A stretch of DNA of 64,000 nucleotides from Bradyrhizobium sp. C9 (GCF_002532045.1 NZ_NWTG01000013.1:140718-204717), one strand, 5' to 3'; shown: positions 24,178-36,073, counted from the first letter of the stretch. Program-made: numbers and translations. The notes: generated by a model from the letters alone, not told the origin.

Positions 24178-26532
24178 GTGTCGCACACATTTCGTTTTGC
24201 GATCCTTCTCGTCCTCACCCTGTTCGTCTCTCCCGCGCTTGCGCAGCCGGCCGCCAAGCCGGCGCCGCCGCAACCCGGTACCAGCGACACGCTGACACCG
24301 GAGCAGGCGAAGCGCGCGCTCGAGACGCTGCAGGACGACAAGAAGCGCGGCGAGATCATCAACACGCTGCGCGCCATCGCCAAGGCCTCGCCGCAGGCCG
24401 CTGCTCAGCCGGCGGCCGCGGAGCCGGCACCCGAGCAGCATTCGCCGATCCCGCTCACCGCCGACAGCCTCGGTGCGCAGCTCCTGCTGATGGTGTCGGA
24501 GCAGGTCGGCGAGATGTCGCGCGAGGTCGCAGACGTCGCGCGCACGCTGACGCATTTTCCGGCGTTCTACTACTGGTTTGTGCGCACCGCCAATGATCCG
24601 GACGCCTATGGCCTCCTGATCGATATCGCCTGGAAGCTGGTGCTGGTGTTCGGCTGCGCGTTAGCTGCCGAATGGGTGGTGTTCCGCCTGATCAAGCGGC
24701 CGGTTGCGTTCCTCGAAACGCGGCTGCCGCAGACCGCGCGCGTGCCGGTGCAGGCGCTTGCCAGCGCCGATCCGCCGTCGTCGGTTGCCGACGTCACGCC
24801 GGAGGCCGATCTGCATCGGCGCCGGCTCAGCCTGGCGCGGGCCTGGCAGTCGCTGGTCCGGCTGCCCTTCGTGCTCGGCCGCCTGCTGCTCGAACTGCTG
24901 CCGGTGGTCGTGTTCGGCGGCATCGCCACCGCGCTGCTCGGCACCGAGATCGGCGATCAGTCGACCACGCGCCTCGTGATCCTCGCCGTCGTCAACGCCT
25001 ATGTGTTCTCGCGCGTGCTGATCTGCGCGGTGCGCGCGCTGGCCGGCCCCTTCGGCTTGTTCCGCGTCCGCGCCGAGACCGCAGCCTATATCGAGATCTG
25101 GGCGCGGCGCATCGTCGCCGTCGGCGTCTCCGGCATCGCCTTTGCCAATGTCGCGCTGCTGCTCGGGCTGCATCGCGCCGGCTATGCCGCGCTGATCCGG
25201 CTCGTGATGCTGGTGGTGCATCTCTTCATCGTCGTCATCATCCTGCAGTGCCGCCGGCAGGTCGCCGATGTCATCCGCGCGCCGGCCGATCGCACCGGCG
25301 TTGCGGCGCGGACGCGCAACCGTCTCGCGTCACTCTGGCATGTGCTGGCGATCGCGCTCGACCTCGCACTGTGGGCGGTGTGGGCGCTCAACATCCGCAA
25401 CGGCTATTCGCTGCTGCTGCAATATTTTGTCGGCACCGTCGCGGTGCTGCTGGTCACCCGGCTCGTCACCATGGTGGTGCTGAGCCTGATCGATCGCGGC
25501 TTCCGCATCAGCCCGGACCTGATGCAACGTTTTCCGGGGCTCGAGACGCGCGCCAACCGCTACCTGCCGCTGCTGCGCAAGGTGGTGACAACGGTGATCG
25601 CCTTGATCGGCTTCGTCGCGCTGCTCGAGGTCTGGGGTGTCGACGCCATCGTCTGGTTCTACGGCGGCCAGATCGGCTCTCGCCTGATCTCGGCGCTGGT
25701 GACGATCGGCATCGCCGCGCTCGCCGCGGCCGTGATCTGGGAAGTCGCCAATGCGCTGATGGACCGGCAGATCGATACGCTGTCGCGTGAGGGGCACTAC
25801 GCCCGCGCGGCGCGCCTGCGCACCTTCCAGCCGATGCTGCGTACCGCGCTGTTCTGCATGATCGTCGCGGTGGTCGGGCTCACCGCGCTCAGCGAGATCG
25901 GCGTCAATGTCGCACCACTGCTCGCCGGCGCTGGCATCGTCGGCATCGCGATCGGCTTCGGCTCGCAGAAACTGGTGCAGGACCTGATCACCGGTCTGTT
26001 CCTCCTGATCGAGAACACCGTGCAGGTCGGCGACACCGTCACGGTGTCGGGCCTGTCGGGCGTAGTCGAGAACGTCTCGATCCGCACCATGCGGCTGCGC
26101 GCCGGCGACGGCTCGGTGCATGTGGTGCCGTTCAGCGCGGTGACGACGATCACCAACTCCAGCCGCGGCGCCGGTAACGCCGCGGTCAGCGTCAATGTGT
26201 CCTACAAGGAGGACACCGATCGCGCCGGCGAGGTGTTGAAGGACATCGTCGCCCAAATGCGTCAGGAGACGGCGTATCGCGCATTCATTCGAGGCGACCT
26301 CGAATTGTGGGGCGTCGACAAGGTCGACGGCTCGGTCGTGACCATCGTTGGCCAGATCCGCTGCACCGATAGCGGCCGCTGGGCGGTGCAGCGCGAGTTC
26401 AATCGCCGCATGAAGCGGCGCTTCCAGGAGGAGGGCATCGAGATCGCCTCGATGGGCCAGACCATCCTGATGCAGCTTCCCGCGCCGTCGGAGCCGGATG
26501 CCAACAAGCTGCCGCGCCGCGCGGCGGGCTGA
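24178..26532 (+). CDS. Large MscS-family mechanosensitive channel
   Basis: A 784-residue inner-membrane channel of the long MscS type. It has a signal peptide (FAILLVLTLFVSPALAQP), a periplasmic helical part, about ten membrane segments, and a C-terminal MscS core. The pore helix and lumen region read GAGIVGIAIGFGSQKLVQDLITGLFLLIENT, followed by the beta domain (GDTVTVSGLSGVVENVSIRTMRLR). GTG 24178 is preceded by GAGG. Such channels release solutes on hypo-osmotic shock. A second, shorter MscS protein is encoded at 40291-41613. A 12-base hairpin follows the stop. Confidence 0.88.
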   Translation: MSHTFRFAILLVLTLFVSPALAQPAAKPAPPQPGTSDTLTPEQAKRALETLQDDKKRGEIINTLRAIAKASPQAAAQPAAAEPAPEQHSPIPLTADSLGAQLLLMVSEQVGEMSREVADVARTLTHFPAFYYWFVRTANDPDAYGLLIDIAWKLVLVFGCALAAEWVVFRLIKRPVAFLETRLPQTARVPVQALASADPPSSVADVTPEADLHRRRLSLARAWQSLVRLPFVLGRLLLELLPVVVFGGIATALLGTEIGDQSTTRLVILAVVNAYVFSRVLICAVRALAGPFGLFRVRAETAAYIEIWARRIVAVGVSGIAFANVALLLGLHRAGYAALIRLVMLVVHLFIVVIILQCRRQVADVIRAPADRTGVAARTRNRLASLWHVLAIALDLALWAVWALNIRNGYSLLLQYFVGTVAVLLVTRLVTMVVLSLIDRGFRISPDLMQRFPGLETRANRYLPLLRKVVTTVIALIGFVALLEVWGVDAIVWFYGGQIGSRLISALVTIGIAALAAAVIWEVANALMDRQIDTLSREGHYARAARLRTFQPMLRTALFCMIVAVVGLTALSEIGVNVAPLLAGAGIVGIAIGFGSQKLVQDLITGLFLLIENTVQVGDTVTVSGLSGVVENVSIRTMRLRAGDGSVHVVPFSAVTTITNSSRGAGNAAVSVNVSYKEDTDRAGEVLKDIVAQMRQETAYRAFIRGDLELWGVDKVDGSVVTIVGQIRCTDSGRWAVQREFNRRMKRRFQEEGIEIASMGQTILMQLPAPSEPDANKLPRRAAG

Positions 26533-26548
26533 TCTGCGACACCGCGTT

Positions 26549-26589
26549 CCGTCTCATCGTTGCGACAGTGTCTCGCGACGATGAGACGG
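26549..26589. terminator. Strong hairpin after mscS-type gene
   Basis: CCGTCTCATCGT (26549-26560) pairs perfectly with ACGATGAGACGG (26578-26589), and the loop can pair further. It lies 16 bases after the channel stop codon. There is no T run after it, so it is either a weak intrinsic terminator or an mRNA 3'-end stabiliser. Confidence 0.5.
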
Positions 26590-26756
26590 CAAGGGGTCTC
26601 GCTGGGCTCGGGGCATGGCTTGCACTTGGCCGAAAACGCGCCTTTTTCTTCCTCTCCTGCGATTTCCACGCTGGCACAGCGCTTGCTCAACGCATCTTCG
26701 AATGCGCGGCAAGACGCATTGCATGACTAAACCTCAAGCGAAGGAAGGAAACGCAC

Positions 26757-27857
26757 ATGGAGCTTGGCTACTTCACCATGCCCTCGCACCCGCCGGAGTG
26801 CGGATTGAAGGAGGGCCACGACTGGGACCTGCAGACGCTGCGCTGGCTCGACGAGCTCGGCTATCAGGAAGCCTGGATCGGCGAGCATCATACCGCACCC
26901 TGGGAGCCGCACCCGTCGCCCGATCTGCTGGTCGCGCAGGCGCTGCTGCAGACCAAGAATCTGCGCATCGGGCCGGGCGGCTTCCTGCTGCCGTATCATC
27001 ACCCGGCGGAGCTCGCCAACCGCGTCGCAATGCTCGATCATCTCTCGAACGGGCGCTTGAACTTCGGCGTCGCGGCCTCGGGCCTGCCGAGCGACTGGGC
27101 GATGTTCAATGTCGACGGCATGTCGGGCCAGAACCGCGACATGACCCGCGAGGCGCTCGAGATCATCCTGAAGATGTGGTCCGAGCCCGGACCCTGGACG
27201 CACAAGGGCAAGTACTGGACGGTGTCGAAGCCGGACACGATGTTCGATTTCCTCAAGCCGCACATCAAACCGTTGCAAGGACCGCATCCGCCGATCGGCG
27301 TCGCCGGCCTGTCGAAGAATTCCGACACGCTGAAGCTCGCCGGCGAGCGCGGCTTCATCCCGATGAGTCTGAACCTCAACCCGGCCTATGTCGGCAGTCA
27401 CTGGGACTCGGTGGAAGCCGGCGCGGCTAAGACCGGCCGCAAGCCGAGCCGCAGGGATTGGCGCTTGGTGCGCGAGGTGTTCGTGGCTGATACCGATGAG
27501 GAGGCGTGGAGGCTGTCGACCGGCGACATGATGGGCCGGATGATGGGCGAGTACTTCCTGCCGCTGCTCGGCCATTTCGGCTTCAAGGACTATCTGAAGC
27601 ACGCCCCCGACGTGCCCGACAGCGACGTCACCGTCGAATATTGCGCGCGCCGGAATTGGATCGTCGGCTCGCCCGCGACCGTCACCGAGAAGATCGAGAA
27701 GATCTATCAGGAGGTCGGCGGCTTCGGCGTGCTCTGCGTGTTCGGCTTCGACTACAAGCACAAGCCGGAGGCCTGGCGGCACTCGCTGGACCTGCTCAAG
27801 AACGAGGTGATGCCGCGGCTCAAGCATCTCGGCGCCGAGTTCGAGAAGGCTGCATGA
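26757..27857 (+). CDS. LLM-class flavin-dependent monooxygenase
   Basis: A 366-residue luciferase-like TIM-barrel enzyme that uses reduced flavin and O2. Family marks include ELGYQEAWIGEHH near the N-terminus, the segment VAMLDHLSNGRLNFGVAAS, and a C-terminal IVGSPATVTEKIEKIY. A strong ribosome site (GGAAGGAAA) precedes ATG 26757. The flavin reductase gene 82 bases downstream is the expected partner supplying FMNH2. The substrate is unknown; relatives oxidise terpenes, sulfonates or aromatic compounds. Confidence 0.88.
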   Translation: MELGYFTMPSHPPECGLKEGHDWDLQTLRWLDELGYQEAWIGEHHTAPWEPHPSPDLLVAQALLQTKNLRIGPGGFLLPYHHPAELANRVAMLDHLSNGRLNFGVAASGLPSDWAMFNVDGMSGQNRDMTREALEIILKMWSEPGPWTHKGKYWTVSKPDTMFDFLKPHIKPLQGPHPPIGVAGLSKNSDTLKLAGERGFIPMSLNLNPAYVGSHWDSVEAGAAKTGRKPSRRDWRLVREVFVADTDEEAWRLSTGDMMGRMMGEYFLPLLGHFGFKDYLKHAPDVPDSDVTVEYCARRNWIVGSPATVTEKIEKIYQEVGGFGVLCVFGFDYKHKPEAWRHSLDLLKNEVMPRLKHLGAEFEKAA

Positions 27858-27939
27858 CAGCTAGGCGGGGTGCGGGGCTTGCCTCGCATCCCGCCTTGCA
27901 TATCTTGAGGGAAATATATTTCAGTACCGGGGTTGCGGC

Positions 27940-28494
27940 ATGACGGTCGACGCACAGAGTTTCAAGCAGGCGATGCGCCATTGCGCCGGCGCGGTCGCGC
28001 TGGTGACGGTCGGCTCGGAGACCGGGCAGCGCACCGGCCTGACGGTGACCTCGGCCTGCTCGCTGTCGGACAATCCGCCCTCGGTTCTGGTTTGCGTTAA
28101 CCGTAATGCCAGCGCGCACGCCCGTATCCGCGAGGAGCGCCATTTCGTCATCAACTTCCTGAACGAGGACCACGCGCTGCTGGCGCTGACCTTCTCCGGC
28201 CAGAAGGGCGTCAACGGCGACGACCGTTTTGCGTTCGGCCGCTGGACCACCGGCGCAACCGGTGCCCCGGTGCTGGAGGATGCGGTGGCGGCGTTCGACT
28301 GCGTGCTGACGCAGGAGCTCGAGACCAAGACCCATTCGATCTTCATCGGCGAGGTCCAGCATGTCCGCGCCGCGACCACGATCGATCCGCTGATCTATCT
28401 GCGCTCCGGCTTCCAGAGCGTGCGCAACATCCACGATCCGGTCGTGCTCGGCGACCTCGACGCGCGGCGCGTCAGCTGGAACGAGTTTTCCTGA
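27940..28494 (+). CDS. Flavin reductase family protein
   Basis: A 184-residue split-barrel flavin reductase. Typical segments are HCAGAVALVTV, GLTVTSACSLSDNPPSVLVCVN and HFVINFLNEDH. It would reduce FMN or FAD with NAD(P)H and pass it to the LLM monooxygenase encoded just upstream, forming a two-component monooxygenase. Confidence 0.9.
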   Translation: MTVDAQSFKQAMRHCAGAVALVTVGSETGQRTGLTVTSACSLSDNPPSVLVCVNRNASAHARIREERHFVINFLNEDHALLALTFSGQKGVNGDDRFAFGRWTTGATGAPVLEDAVAAFDCVLTQELETKTHSIFIGEVQHVRAATTIDPLIYLRSGFQSVRNIHDPVVLGDLDARRVSWNEFS

Positions 28495-28809
28495 AGCGGC
28501 GGCGGGCGGCACGCCTCTCCGAGTCAATCAGCACTGCTGACCAATCCTGATCAATTTGTCGAACGCGCCATCAAGGCGAGCGGCATGATATAATTGTCGT
28601 TGCGCATGCAGGAGCGATCGATACGGCGGCGCGGTTCTTCAACTCTCCTCGTCAGCCAGACGTCCGCGTGATCTCGCCTTGCGGGCACGCAACGTTCATC
28701 GATTTGTCGATCAACCGCGGCGCTCATCGCGCTTGCCGCCAGCAAGCTCGAACCACAAGCGCGTCCCGAGATCGGCAAATCTCTAGTCATCGACAAGGGA
28801 GACCCAATC
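28495..28809. other. Intergenic region without visible features
   Basis: A gap of 315 bases between the flavin reductase gene and the oxidoreductase gene. Codons here are poor and no conserved frame, hairpin or repeat was recognised. It probably carries the promoter of the gene at 28810. Confidence 0.5.
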
Positions 28810-29565
28810 ATGAAGATCGTTGTGATCGGCGGCACCGGACTGATCGGCTCCAGGACCGTTGCCATTCTGCGCCAGCGTGGCCACGACGTTGTCGCCGCTT
28901 CGCCGAAGAGCGGCGTCAACACCATCACCGGCGAGGGGCTCAAGGAGGCACTGTCCGGCGCGACTGTCGTGATCGACCTGGCCAACTCGCCATCATTCGA
29001 GGACAAGGCGGTGATGGCGTTCTTCGAGGCCTCCGGCCGCAACCTTCTGGCGGCGGAGGCGCCGGCCGGCGTCAGGCACCATGTCGCGCTCTCGATCGTC
29101 GGAACCGACCGCACGCCCGAGAACGGATACTTCCGCGCCAAGGTCGCCCAGGAGAAACTCATCCAGGCCTCCGGCATCCCCTACACCATCATCCGCGCCA
29201 CTCAGTTCATGGAATTCGTCGGAGCCATCGCCGATGCGGGTGCAGTTGGAAATACCATCAGGCTCTCGCCCGGCCTGTTCCAGCCGATCGCGGCGGAGGA
29301 TGTTTCCGCCCTCGTGGCCGATGTGGCGCTCGAGCCGCCGCGCAACGGCATCGTCGAGATTGCCGGACCGGAACGCGCGCCATTCAACGAAATCGTCGCC
29401 CGCTACCTGAAGACGATCGGCGATCCGCGTCAGGTAGTGCGAGACCCTGACGCCCTCTACTGGGGCGGCCGGGTCGAGGAGCACTCCCTCGTGCCGTTGG
29501 GCGAGGCGCGCCTCGGCCGCATCGATCTGAACGATTGGCTGCGCCGCTCGCGGCCGGCAGCCTGA
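28810..29565 (+). CDS. NAD(P)-binding SDR-type oxidoreductase (NmrA-like)
   Basis: A 251-residue Rossmann protein. The dinucleotide motif is GGTGLIGS at the N-terminus, followed by a short atypical-SDR body with ALSIVGTDR and YFRAKVAQEKLIQASGIPYTIIRATQFMEF-like segments (the YxxxK pair is in GYFRAKVAQEK). It resembles NmrA or quinone-oxidoreductase-like atypical SDRs, which can be enzymes or redox sensors. It is a monocistronic gene with a GGGAGA ribosome site. Confidence 0.85.
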   Translation: MKIVVIGGTGLIGSRTVAILRQRGHDVVAASPKSGVNTITGEGLKEALSGATVVIDLANSPSFEDKAVMAFFEASGRNLLAAEAPAGVRHHVALSIVGTDRTPENGYFRAKVAQEKLIQASGIPYTIIRATQFMEFVGAIADAGAVGNTIRLSPGLFQPIAAEDVSALVADVALEPPRNGIVEIAGPERAPFNEIVARYLKTIGDPRQVVRDPDALYWGGRVEEHSLVPLGEARLGRIDLNDWLRRSRPAA

Positions 29566-29574
29566 CGGTAGCAG

Positions 29575-29979
29575 CTACTTGAGCCACACCAGCAGCGGGA
29601 CGGGCGCGCGACCCTCGCAGGACAGCGTGCCCTCGTAATTGTGCGTCTTGCGAGCGCTGTAGGTGCAGGGCGCGCCGTCCAGCACCAGCTCGGCCGTCAC
29701 CTGCGAATCCGCACCCGTGAGTTGCAGCCGGATCTCTCCGGCGCGCTCCTCCGGTCCGTCCAGCGTGCAGATCCCGACATGCTTCATCTTCAGCGGTCCG
29801 GAGAATTGCCCGGGCGTGCCCGGTCCGCTTTCGGTGAGATGCCCGGTCAGCTCCCATTCGCCGAGCACGCCGGCCTGGCCGAGGATCTCCATCGCGCCGA
29901 GCGGCGGCACGTGGCAAAGACAGAGCGCAACGGCGCCGAGCAGCGCCGCACCGTTGCGCCATGTCGTCAGCGGCATCAC
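29575..29979 (-). CDS. Secreted hypothetical protein
   Basis: A 134-residue protein with a signal peptide (ALLGAVALCLCHVPPLGAM) and a small beta-rich mature domain containing two Cys pairs that could form disulfides (GICTLDG, APCTYSA, LSCEGRAP). Its ATG overlaps the stop of the upstream TPR gene by 4 bases, so they form an operon. No family was recognised; the pattern resembles small secreted beta-barrel proteins. Confidence 0.65.
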   Translation of the reverse strand: MMPLTTWRNGAALLGAVALCLCHVPPLGAMEILGQAGVLGEWELTGHLTESGPGTPGQFSGPLKMKHVGICTLDGPEERAGEIRLQLTGADSQVTAELVLDGAPCTYSARKTHNYEGTLSCEGRAPVPLLVWLK

Positions 29980-31559
29980 AGCTTGCTTCCGGTTGTCTGT
30001 CGCAATTCGATCAGCTCGGGCCGCGACAGATCGGCATCCGCGGTAAGCCGGGCGATCTGATCAGCGCATTCCCGGGTCTTGGCCTGATCGCCGGAAGCCT
30101 TGGCGCTCTTGATCATCCCGAGATACGCCGCCAGCCGGTTGGGCTCCTTCTTGAGCACGGCCTCGTAGGCGGCAAGCGCGTCGGCGGCCTTGCCGCGATC
30201 GAGCAGCATGGCGGCATAGAGCTCGCGCGCCGGCGCCAGCGGTCCCGGGGTAACGGGATGCTTCTCGGTCTTGTCTTCCGCCTCCGCGGCGGCATTCATC
30301 GCGCCGAGCGCCTCGTCATATTTGCCTTCGGCGTACTGCACCCAGGCGCTCGCGATCTGCTGCTGGATGTCGACGATGTTGGACCAGTAGGCATCCTTGG
30401 CGTCTTTCAGTCCGTCGCGCAGCTCGGCAAGCTTGGCGATATCGGCCTTGGCGGCCGCCGGGTCACCGGAGCGCGCGGCGCCGACCGCCCGCGCGAAATA
30501 GGTGATGGCGTCCGCATAGGCGTACTTGGTCGGACGGACCTGGAGCGCAGCAGCGTCCTTCCAGTCGCCGCGCTCGAACACATAGCGGGCCTGGCTTGCC
30601 GCCACCGCGTAGGGCCCGGCGAACCGGTCCTGCTTGAACGCGAGCTTGCCGAGTTCGTCGATCACCGCGCGCGCCTCCTTGTCCTGGCCCAGCTGAAGAT
30701 AGGCATAGACCAGATAGTCCATCGCGTGCGCCTGATCCTGCTGTTCGCCATCTTCCTTGGCGATGCGCGCGGATTCCTTGTTCGAGGCGATCGACTCCTT
30801 CCAGTAGCCGACACGGGTGAAGATGTGCGACGGCATGTGCTGGGCATGCGGCGCGCGTTCGGCGATCTTGGCATAGCGCGTTGCCGCGGGGAGGCCCTTC
30901 TCCGCGAGTGTCGGATAGTCGTACAAATGGATCAGATAGTGGGCGATGCCCGGATGCTCGGGCTGGCGCTTGAAGATCGGTTCGAGCAGCGCCGCGCCTT
31001 TCAGCTGGTTGGCATAGGTCTTGTCGGTTGGAGATGCCGCGACGTTGAGCGTGATCGCATAGGCGATCTGGGCCTCGTCATCGTCGGCATAGTGCGTTGC
31101 GACCTGCTCTTCGGCCGCGAGGAATCGCTGCACGCGGGTACGGTGATCGACCTTGTCGTAGTCGACATACATCGCGGCGATCGCGTCGATGTATTCGCGC
31201 TCGCGCGGCGTCTGCGCACCCAGCGCCTGGCCTTTCCTGGCGGCTTCGAGGCCGAGCGGAAGGTTTTCGGGCGGTGGCGGCCCGTGCGGATTGTAGAGAT
31301 AGCTGAGCGCGATCCCCCAATAGGCGATGGCGCATTGCGGGTCGGCCTCCAGCACTTCCTCGAAGGTGCGCCGCGATGCGCTGTACCAGAACGAATGCTG
31401 ATACAGCATGGCGCGATCGAATAGTTCCTGCGCCTCCGGTTTGCAGGACGTCGCAAAATGGACTTTACCCAATCGTTGTTCAGTAGAATCCGAAGCAGCA
31501 GGCTGCGAAATGGTCGCGGCAATGAGGCCAACGACCACAGCGAGGGGAAACCGCATCAT
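29976..31559 (-). CDS. Exported TPR protein with conserved histidine clusters
   Basis: A 527-residue protein with signal peptide (FPLAVVVGLIAATISQPAAS) and several TPR-like helical repeats. I start at ATG 31559 (GGAG 8 bases upstream); longer forms lack coding character. Two His-rich motifs stand out: HPGIAHYLIH (202-211) and PHAQHMPSHIF (237-247). In my memory both are conserved across this TPR family, suggesting a metal site rather than a simple scaffold. It is coupled to the small secreted protein gene. No enzymatic activity is known to me. Confidence 0.75.
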   Translation of the reverse strand: MMRFPLAVVVGLIAATISQPAASDSTEQRLGKVHFATSCKPEAQELFDRAMLYQHSFWYSASRRTFEEVLEADPQCAIAYWGIALSYLYNPHGPPPPENLPLGLEAARKGQALGAQTPREREYIDAIAAMYVDYDKVDHRTRVQRFLAAEEQVATHYADDDEAQIAYAITLNVAASPTDKTYANQLKGAALLEPIFKRQPEHPGIAHYLIHLYDYPTLAEKGLPAATRYAKIAERAPHAQHMPSHIFTRVGYWKESIASNKESARIAKEDGEQQDQAHAMDYLVYAYLQLGQDKEARAVIDELGKLAFKQDRFAGPYAVAASQARYVFERGDWKDAAALQVRPTKYAYADAITYFARAVGAARSGDPAAAKADIAKLAELRDGLKDAKDAYWSNIVDIQQQIASAWVQYAEGKYDEALGAMNAAAEAEDKTEKHPVTPGPLAPARELYAAMLLDRGKAADALAAYEAVLKKEPNRLAAYLGMIKSAKASGDQAKTRECADQIARLTADADLSRPELIELRQTTGSKL

Positions 31560-31640
31560 GGGACCCGCTCCGTGGCGTTGAATGAAAGACGTAAGATAGC
31601 ACCTTTCCCGCACGGCCGGAACAACGGGTGCTGTTCGGAT

Positions 31641-33506
<1,866 letters not shown>

Positions 33507-33549
33507 CCAGAGGTCTCCACCCCTCATTTTCCGCGAAGTCTGGCACCCC

Positions 33550-33780
33550 GACGGCGAATGTCAATTGGCCGACGGGGTCGCGGGAGGGGACCTTGGAGGG
33601 AGGGGCGGTCGCTATCCGTCATTCCCCGATGCGCAATTGGGCATCTGAGGCCGTGCGATGCACGCGCCTGGAATCCATCAGGCCGCCGGTTCTGCGGAGG
33701 AATGGATTCCGTCGCCCCTTTCGAGGGGAGGGAGGAGCTCCGTAGCCCGGACGAAGCGTAGCGAAATCCGGGTCGCGGGA
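33550..33780. repeat. Composite intergenic repeat element
   Basis: No gene is present. GGAATCCAT at 33670-33678 pairs with ATGGATTCC at 33702-33710, and CCCGGA at 33746-33751 pairs with TCCGGG at 33767-33772 around GAAGCGTAGCGAAA. I recognise both parts as sequences that recur between genes in Bradyrhizobium-type genomes. Function is unknown; they may end or stabilise transcripts. Confidence 0.6.
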
Positions 33781-35895
33781 TTACTTCACCTCACCGGCCG
33801 TGAGCAGCACGAACGAACGCCCGGCCGCCTTGTACGTACTCTCGAACGCAAATTGCGCACCTGCCGGCTCCTCCGGCGCGTTGGTATCGAGCAGCAGCGA
33901 CCAGTGCGGGCCGGCTGACGTCGGCGGCAGCTTGAAGTCGACCTCGCCCTCATAGCTGTTGAGGATCACGAGCACGGTGTCGTCCTCGCCCGCGCGGGCG
34001 ATCGCGGTCTTGCGCGCGCGGCCGTCGAGCACGGCGCCGAAGCATTTGATCCAGCCGGTGCTCCAATCGGCCTGCGTCATCTCCACGCCCGAGGTACTGA
34101 TCCAGACCACGTCGCGGATCTCGAGCTGCGGATCGCGATCGCCGGAAAGGAAGCGGCTGCGGCGCAGGATCGGATAGTCGCGCCTGAGCTTGATCATCCG
34201 CTTTGCGAAGGCGAGCAGCTTGTTGGCGTCGTCGGAGAAATTCCAGTCGAACCAGGAGATGTCGTTGTCCTGGCAATAGGCGTTGTTGTTGCCGCGCTGG
34301 GTGCGGCCGAACTCGTCGCCGCCGAGCAGCATCGGCGTGCCCTGCGAGGCCAATAGCGTCGCCAGCATGTTGCGCTTCTGGCGCTCGCGCAAAGTGCGGA
34401 TCTCGGGGTTGTCGGTCGGGCCCTCGGCGCCGCAATTCCAGGAGTGGTTGTCGGACGAGCCGTCGTTGTTGTGCTCGCCATTGGCCTCGTTGTGCTTGGT
34501 GTTGTAGCTCGCCCAGTCGTTCAGCGTGAACCCGTCATGGGCGGTGATGAAGTTGACGCTGGCCCAGGTGCGGCGGCCCTCGCGGTTGAACACGTCGTGC
34601 GAGCCGAGCAGCCGCGGTGCGAGCGCGCCGGGCCCAGCCTCGCCGCGCCAGAAATCGCGCACCGTGTTGCGATACTTGTCGTTCCATTCCGCCCAGCCCG
34701 GCGGGAAGCCGCCGACCTGGTAGCCGCCGGGGCCGCAGTCCCAGGGCTCGGCGATCAGCTTGACGGTCGCGAGCAGAGGGTCCTGGTTCATCGCCTTCAG
34801 GAAGCCGGACTGCTCGTCGAAGCCATAGACCTCGCGCGCCAGGATGGTGCCGAGATCGAAGCGAAAGCCGTCGACGTGCATGTGGCCGGCCCAGTAGCGC
34901 AGGCTGTCCATCACCATCTGGATCACCCGCGGGTGCGACAGGTTCACCGTGTTGCCGGTGCCGGTATCATTGATGTAGTAGCGCCGCTTGTCGGGCAGCA
35001 GGCGATAATAGCTCGCATTGTCGATGCCCTTGAACGACAGCGTCGGGCCGCGCTCATTGCCTTCCGCGGTATGGTTGTAGACGACATCCAGAATGACTTC
35101 GAGCCCGGCGCCATGCAGCCGCGACACCATCTCCTTGAATTCGCGCAGGCTGTTCGGCACATCGGCGGCATAGCGCGGATCCGGAGCGAAGAAGCCGATC
35201 GTGTTGTAGCCCCAGTAATTGGTGAGGTGCTTCTCCAGCAGATTGCTGTCGTTGATGAAGGAATGCACCGGCAGCAGCTCGACCGAGGTGATGCCGAGCG
35301 CCTTGAGATAATCGATCGCGGCGTTCGCGCCGAAGCCGGCATAGGTGCCGCGCAGGTTTTCAGGGATGCCCGGATGCTGTTTGGTAAAGCCCTTGACGTG
35401 GGTCTCGTAGACAATGGTCTCGTCCCAGTGCACGTCCTGTCGCTGCGCTTCCTGGACCCAGTCGAAATTGGGATCGACTACCACGCATTTTGGCATGAAC
35501 GGCGCGCTGTCGCGCTCGTCGAAGGTCAGGTCGTCACCCGATTCCATCTTGTAGCCGAACACCGCCGGATTCCAGGTCAGGCCGCCGGCATGGGCGCAGG
35601 CATAAGGATCGAGCAGCAGCTTGTTCGGGTTGAACCGGTGACCGCCGTCGGGCTGGTAGGGGCCGTACACGCGATAGCCGTAGAACGTGCCGGGCTGCAC
35701 GCCGTTGATGAAGCCGTGAAATACCTGGTCTGTATATTCGGGCAGCTCGAAGCGATGGGTCTCGCGCTCGCCGTCGAACAGGCAGACCTCGACCTTGGTG
35801 GCGTTGGCGGAAAACACCGCGAAGTTGGTGCCGTGGCCGCTCCAATGGGCGCCGAGCGGATAGGGCAGCCCTTCCTCAATCACGAAATCGGACAT
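33781..35895 (-). CDS. glgX: Glycogen debranching enzyme
   Basis: A 704-residue GH13 isoamylase-type enzyme that hydrolyses alpha-1,6 branches of glycogen. The N-terminal CBM48 domain (GTNFAVFSANATKVEVCLFD) precedes the barrel. Conserved regions include DVVYNHTAEG, the nucleophile in VDGFRFDLGTI, the acid/base in KLIAEPWDCG and the third acid in FITAHDGFTLND. ATG 35895 has GGGGGA upstream. The other glycogen genes are not in this window. Length and motifs are typical of GlgX/TreX. Confidence 0.94.
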   Translation of the reverse strand: MSDFVIEEGLPYPLGAHWSGHGTNFAVFSANATKVEVCLFDGERETHRFELPEYTDQVFHGFINGVQPGTFYGYRVYGPYQPDGGHRFNPNKLLLDPYACAHAGGLTWNPAVFGYKMESGDDLTFDERDSAPFMPKCVVVDPNFDWVQEAQRQDVHWDETIVYETHVKGFTKQHPGIPENLRGTYAGFGANAAIDYLKALGITSVELLPVHSFINDSNLLEKHLTNYWGYNTIGFFAPDPRYAADVPNSLREFKEMVSRLHGAGLEVILDVVYNHTAEGNERGPTLSFKGIDNASYYRLLPDKRRYYINDTGTGNTVNLSHPRVIQMVMDSLRYWAGHMHVDGFRFDLGTILAREVYGFDEQSGFLKAMNQDPLLATVKLIAEPWDCGPGGYQVGGFPPGWAEWNDKYRNTVRDFWRGEAGPGALAPRLLGSHDVFNREGRRTWASVNFITAHDGFTLNDWASYNTKHNEANGEHNNDGSSDNHSWNCGAEGPTDNPEIRTLRERQKRNMLATLLASQGTPMLLGGDEFGRTQRGNNNAYCQDNDISWFDWNFSDDANKLLAFAKRMIKLRRDYPILRRSRFLSGDRDPQLEIRDVVWISTSGVEMTQADWSTGWIKCFGAVLDGRARKTAIARAGEDDTVLVILNSYEGEVDFKLPPTSAGPHWSLLLDTNAPEEPAGAQFAFESTYKAAGRSFVLLTAGEVK

Positions 35896-36073
35896 CGCGT
35901 CCCCCAAGCCTGGAAGCCATCAATTCAACCTGCAACAAACGCCGCCGCGCGGAAAACGTTGCATTGGTGATTTTAGCGGCAGTTGTCATGGATCGTGTGA
36001 CGGTTGGGGCAGGCCGAGTGCGTCATGTCGCAAGAATGCCGATGTTTGGTCCAAGGGCGTCGGCACACTCGGC

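Noticed and set aside
29961..31424. A 487-codon plus-strand frame opposite the His-cluster TPR gene
   Set aside because: No domain and low-quality sequence; the minus strand has signal peptide and family motifs.
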